Part shown: positions 31,749-34,736 of the stretch, piece by piece
Position numbering within the stretch: the first letter of the stretch is position 1
Layout: each line of letters opens with the position of its first letter
Assembly: GCA_964558505.1 (NCBI GenBank)
Contig: CAZLEI010000014.1
Coordinates: 1 to 34,736, forward strand
Reading direction: 5' to 3'
DNA: 34,736 bases
Source of the DNA: CAYMPW01 sp964558505
Lineage (GTDB): Archaea > Thermoplasmatota > Thermoplasmata > Methanomassiliicoccales > Methanomethylophilaceae
Made by a program: the position numbers and the translations under genes
The notes under the pieces: model-generated
The model's input: only the letters and a program-made list of their open reading frames with translations
What the model was told of the DNA's origin: nothing
The model's database searches: none

Positions 31749-33956
31749 ATGGGAAGAAAAGAAGATAATATCAAAAGGGCGACCGAACTGATGTCGACGC
31801 CCCAGTTCATCAGGAACATCGGCACCGCCGCACACATCGATCACGGTAAGACGACATTCTCCGACAACCTCATAGCAGGTGCCGGTATGATGTCCGCCGA
31901 TCTCGCAGGCGAGCAGCGTGTGCTCGACTTCGACGAGCAGGAAGCGGCAAGGGGAATAACCATCAACGCCGCTTGCGCATCGATGGTCCACCACTACAAG
32001 GGCAAGGAGTACCTGATCAACCTGATCGACACTCCCGGTCACGTGGATTTCGGCGGAGACGTCACCAGGGCCATGAGGGCACTGGACGGTGTCTTCATCC
32101 TCTGCTGCGCAGTCGAGGGCATCATGCCCCAGACAGAGACGGTCATAAGGCAGGCGCTCAAAGAGCGCGTCAGGCCCCTTCTGTTCATCAACAAGGTGGA
32201 CAGGATGATCGTGGAGCAGCAGGTGACCAAGGACATGATGGTCGCCAAGTTCTCCAAGCTCGTCACCGAGTTCAACCATAAGATCGCCACCATCCTGCCC
32301 GCGCCCCTCAACAAGGACTGGCAGGTCAGCATCCAGGACGGAACCGTCGCTTTCGGATCCGCTTACAACAACTGGGCGATCTCCGCACCTTTCATGCAGA
32401 GGTCCAAGATCACATTCTCGGACATCTTCGAGTATTGCGCAAGGGAGGGCGGCCAGAAGGAGCTCTCCAAGAAATCGCCTCTGCACGAGGTCGTTCTCGA
32501 GATGGCCATCGAGCACATCCAGAACCCCGTCGATGCTCAGAAGATCCGTATCCCCACCATATGGAAAGGGGACCTGAGCTCGACATTCGGAAAGGAGATG
32601 CTCGCATGCGACCCCAAGGGCGATGTGACCCTCATGATCAACAAGATCATCATGGATCCCCACGCCGGTGAAGTCGCTATCGGCAGGCTGTTCTCCGGAT
32701 CCGTCGTCAAGGGACAGACCCTGTACATATCGGGCATCCCCAACGCGCAGAGGGTCCAGACCGTCGCATTGATGGTCGGAGCCGACAGGATCCCCATAGA
32801 GTCCTGCCGCGCAGGCAACATCGTGGCATTGACTGGACTGAAGGATGCGATCGCAGGATCCACCATCTCCAGCGTCAAGGACATGGAGCCCTTCGAGAGG
32901 ATGGCCCACTACTCAGAGCCTGTCGTCACCAAGGCCATCGAGGCCAAGAACATGAAGGACCTGCCCAAACTGGTCGAGGTCCTCAGGACGATAGCCAAGG
33001 CGGACCCTTCGCTCAACATCGAGATCAACAACGAGACCGGCGAGCACCTGATGTCCGGTATGGGCGAGCTCCACCTGGAGATCACCGAGTACAGGATCAT
33101 CAACGAGCAGGGCGTCGACATCATCTCCTCGCCCCCCATAGTCGTGTACCAGGAGGGCGTGAAAGGAAAGAACCCCAACGAGTTCGAGGGAAAATCCCCC
33201 AACAAGCACAACAAGTTCTACTTCCTTGTCGAGCCTCTGGAAGAGGGCGTCATGGACGCCATTCGCTCCGGCGAGATCGACCCGTCCGCGAAGATCAAAG
33301 ACCCGAAGGCCCTTGCCAAACAGCTCGAGTCGTACGGCGTCGATAAGGACGAGGCGAAAGGAATCGTCTGTTTCAAGAACAGCAACATGCTTCTCGACTG
33401 CACCAAGGGTATCCAGTATCTCCACGAGACAATGGAGCTCATAAAGCAGTCCTTCGAGGAGGCGATGATGAAGGGACCTCTCGCAGCAGAGAAGGTATCC
33501 GGAGTCAAAATCAAGCTCATGGATGCAAAATTGCACGAGGATACGATCCACAGGGGACCCGCACAGGTCATCCCCGCAGTGAGGGACGGTATCTACGGTG
33601 CGATGTGCGTCGCCGGAAGGACTCTCATGGAGCCTATGACCAAGGTCTTCATCAGTGTTCCCCCCGACTACATGGGAGCGGCGGTCAACTTGATCAACCA
33701 GCGCCGCGGCACCATCTTAGAGATGGGCCAAGACGGAGCAGACTCCACTGTATCCGCAGAGTGTCCCGTGGCTGACATGTTCGGATTCGCATCCGATGTC
33801 CGCGGTTCGACCCAGGGCCGTGCGCTCTGGTCCACCGAGAACGCTGGTTTCAAGCCGGTCCCTGCAGAACTTCAGAAGAAGGTCGTAGGTGACATCAGGA
33901 CCCGCAAGGGACTCAACCCCGAACCTTATGACGCGAGCTACTACTCGGGCATGTAA
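31749..33956 (+). CDS. fusA: Elongation factor 2 (aEF-2)
   Basis: A 735-residue translocation GTPase. The G motifs are AHIDHGKTT, RGITI, DTPGHVDF and NKVD near the N-terminus. H601 in DTIHRGPAQVIPA is the residue converted to diphthamide in archaea and eukaryotes and is present. The C-terminal half carries the usual domains III-V with MGELHLEI. ATG 31749 with GGAGTG upstream is favoured over an in-frame ACG/ATG-poor stretch before it. It follows rps7 by 24 bases. Confidence 0.97.
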   Translation: MGRKEDNIKRATELMSTPQFIRNIGTAAHIDHGKTTFSDNLIAGAGMMSADLAGEQRVLDFDEQEAARGITINAACASMVHHYKGKEYLINLIDTPGHVDFGGDVTRAMRALDGVFILCCAVEGIMPQTETVIRQALKERVRPLLFINKVDRMIVEQQVTKDMMVAKFSKLVTEFNHKIATILPAPLNKDWQVSIQDGTVAFGSAYNNWAISAPFMQRSKITFSDIFEYCAREGGQKELSKKSPLHEVVLEMAIEHIQNPVDAQKIRIPTIWKGDLSSTFGKEMLACDPKGDVTLMINKIIMDPHAGEVAIGRLFSGSVVKGQTLYISGIPNAQRVQTVALMVGADRIPIESCRAGNIVALTGLKDAIAGSTISSVKDMEPFERMAHYSEPVVTKAIEAKNMKDLPKLVEVLRTIAKADPSLNIEINNETGEHLMSGMGELHLEITEYRIINEQGVDIISSPPIVVYQEGVKGKNPNEFEGKSPNKHNKFYFLVEPLEEGVMDAIRSGEIDPSAKIKDPKALAKQLESYGVDKDEAKGIVCFKNSNMLLDCTKGIQYLHETMELIKQSFEEAMMKGPLAAEKVSGVKIKLMDAKLHEDTIHRGPAQVIPAVRDGIYGAMCVAGRTLMEPMTKVFISVPPDYMGAAVNLINQRRGTILEMGQDGADSTVSAECPVADMFGFASDVRGSTQGRALWSTENAGFKPVPAELQKKVVGDIRTRKGLNPEPYDASYYSGM

Positions 33957-33969
33957 GGTTTAAATAATA
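33957..33969 (+). promoter_or_regulatory. Probable TATA box of tuf
   Basis: GGTTTAAATAATA begins right after the fusA stop and lies about 50 bases before the tuf ATG. It predicts a leader of about 25-30 bases that contains the strong site TAGGAGG. A second TATA-like CTATATAAATA (33992-34001) lies too close to the ATG to be the promoter if that site is used; it forms CCTAT/ATAGG, which could pair next to the ribosome-binding site. Confidence 0.45.
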
Positions 33970-34015
33970 AACGAATTATGGAGAAATCAACCTATATAAA
34001 TAGGAGGAATGAAAA

Positions 34016-34736
34016 ATGGCAGAGAAAGAGCACATGAATTTGGTCATCATCGGCCACGTCGACCACGGAAAATCCACCCTCACGGGAAGGCTCCTGCTCG
34101 AGACCGGTGCAATCGACCCCCACATAGTCGAGAAATACAAGAAAGAAGCAGAGGAGAAGGGAAAAGGATCCTTCTACTTCGCATGGGTCATGGATGGACT
34201 CAAGGAAGAGAGGGAGAGAGGAGTCACCATCGATGTAGCACACAAGAAGTTCTACACCGACAAGTACTACTTCACCGTCATCGACGCCCCCGGACACCGT
34301 GACTTCGTCAAGAACATGATCACCGGTACCAGCCAGGCAGATGCCGCAATCATCACCTGCTCTGCTATCGAGGGACCCCAGGCTCAGACCAAGGAGCACG
34401 TCTTCCTTGCAACGACCCTCGGCGTCAAACAGATCATCGTGGCCATCAACAAGATGGACGCAGTCAAATACGACGAGACCAAGTACACCGAGGCCAAGGA
34501 CGCAATGATCAAGCTCATGAAGATGGTCGGCGTCAAGACCGACGAGGTGCCCTTCATCCCTGTTTCCGCATACGCCGGAGACAACATCAAGGTCGCGTCC
34601 GCGAACACCCCCTGGTACAAGGGCGTCACGCTCCTTACGGCCCTCGACAACCTCAAGGTCCCCGAGAAGCACACCGAGAAGCCCCTCAGGCTGCCTATCC
34701 AGGATGTCTACACCATCACCGGTATCGGAACCGTCC
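34016..34736 (+). CDS. tuf: Elongation factor 1-alpha (aEF-1A), 3'-truncated by window end
   Basis: The first 240 residues of the GTPase that delivers aminoacyl-tRNA to the ribosome. The G motifs are GHVDHGKSTLTG, RERGVTID, DAPGHRDF and NKMD, followed by the beginning of domain II (LRLPIQDVYTITGIGTV). The frame is open to the last base of the window. ATG 34016 has TAGGAGG eight bases upstream. The gene follows fusA in the usual archaeal str-type order. Confidence 0.97.
   Translation, partial: MAEKEHMNLVIIGHVDHGKSTLTGRLLLETGAIDPHIVEKYKKEAEEKGKGSFYFAWVMDGLKEERERGVTIDVAHKKFYTDKYYFTVIDAPGHRDFVKNMITGTSQADAAIITCSAIEGPQAQTKEHVFLATTLGVKQIIVAINKMDAVKYDETKYTEAKDAMIKLMKMVGVKTDEVPFIPVSAYAGDNIKVASANTPWYKGVTLLTALDNLKVPEKHTEKPLRLPIQDVYTITGIGTV

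Noticed and set aside
31725..32909. A 394-codon open frame on the minus strand opposite fusA
   Set aside because: It is antisense to the conserved GTPase domain of aEF-2 and has no family features.

Overview
The window is a stretch of chromosome from a methanogenic archaeon of the Thermoplasmata side of the tree, most likely the order Methanomassiliicoccales (Methanomethylophilus-like). The evidence is a complete archaeal 16S rRNA gene with no 23S or 5S gene beside it (rRNA genes are unlinked in Thermoplasmata), an HdrA plus MvhDGA hydrogenase operon, and archaeal information-processing genes throughout: proteasome alpha, exosome, aIF2 beta, aEF-2, aEF-1 alpha, SRP19 and prefoldin. TATA-type promoters, several apparently leaderless genes and frequent TTG starts are also archaeal. 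There is no sign of phage, IS elements or CRISPR; the region is core genome, and no undescribed multi-gene system was recognised.

Layout. 142-2398: a FlK-like hotdog thioesterase, an archaeal TctA-type permease, and an archaeal hypoxanthine/guanine PRTase. 2559-6682: TyrRS, a DHH phosphoesterase and an ABC-2 exporter pair. 6801-11466 (minus strand): the classic archaeal proteasome-exosome superoperon in the order psmA, SBDS/Sdo1, rrp4, rrp41, rrp42, rpl37ae, rpoP, pcc1, prefoldin beta. It is preceded by RNase P Pop5 and a membrane-anchored protein with a RING-CH-like zinc domain (11529-12375). 12708-18872: hdrA-mvhD-mvhG-mvhA, the electron-bifurcating hydrogenase module without hdrBC. The HdrA is an enlarged 1001-residue form with two FAD modules. 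18935-22542 (minus strand): two calcineurin-like phosphoesterases, the bifunctional NAD(P)HX repair enzyme, SRP19 and S8e. 22704-25647: tRNA-Ser(GCU), a long 16S leader, the 16S gene, a nitroreductase and tRNA-Gln(UUG). 25671-29211 (minus strand): a MiaB/CDKAL1-type methylthiotransferase, aIF2 beta-TRAM and CTP synthase. 29384-34736: a PLP aminotransferase, then rps12-rps7-fusA and tuf (cut by the window end).

How the genes work together. Most of the window is RNA and protein biogenesis or turnover: ribosome, translation factors, tRNA modification, RNA degradation and proteolysis. The main energy-metabolism block is the Mvh hydrogenase with HdrA, which would couple H2 oxidation to reduction of ferredoxin and of the CoM-S-S-CoB heterodisulfide once HdrBC, encoded elsewhere, is added.

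The points most worth a second look are the two-module HdrA, the membrane RING-CH-like protein at the head of the proteasome/exosome cluster, helically phased A-tracts upstream of the 16S promoter, a 34-nt alternating purine-pyrimidine tract, inverted repeats overlapping the TATA boxes of the 16S and rps12 promoters, and an anticodon-stem mismatch in tRNA-Gln.
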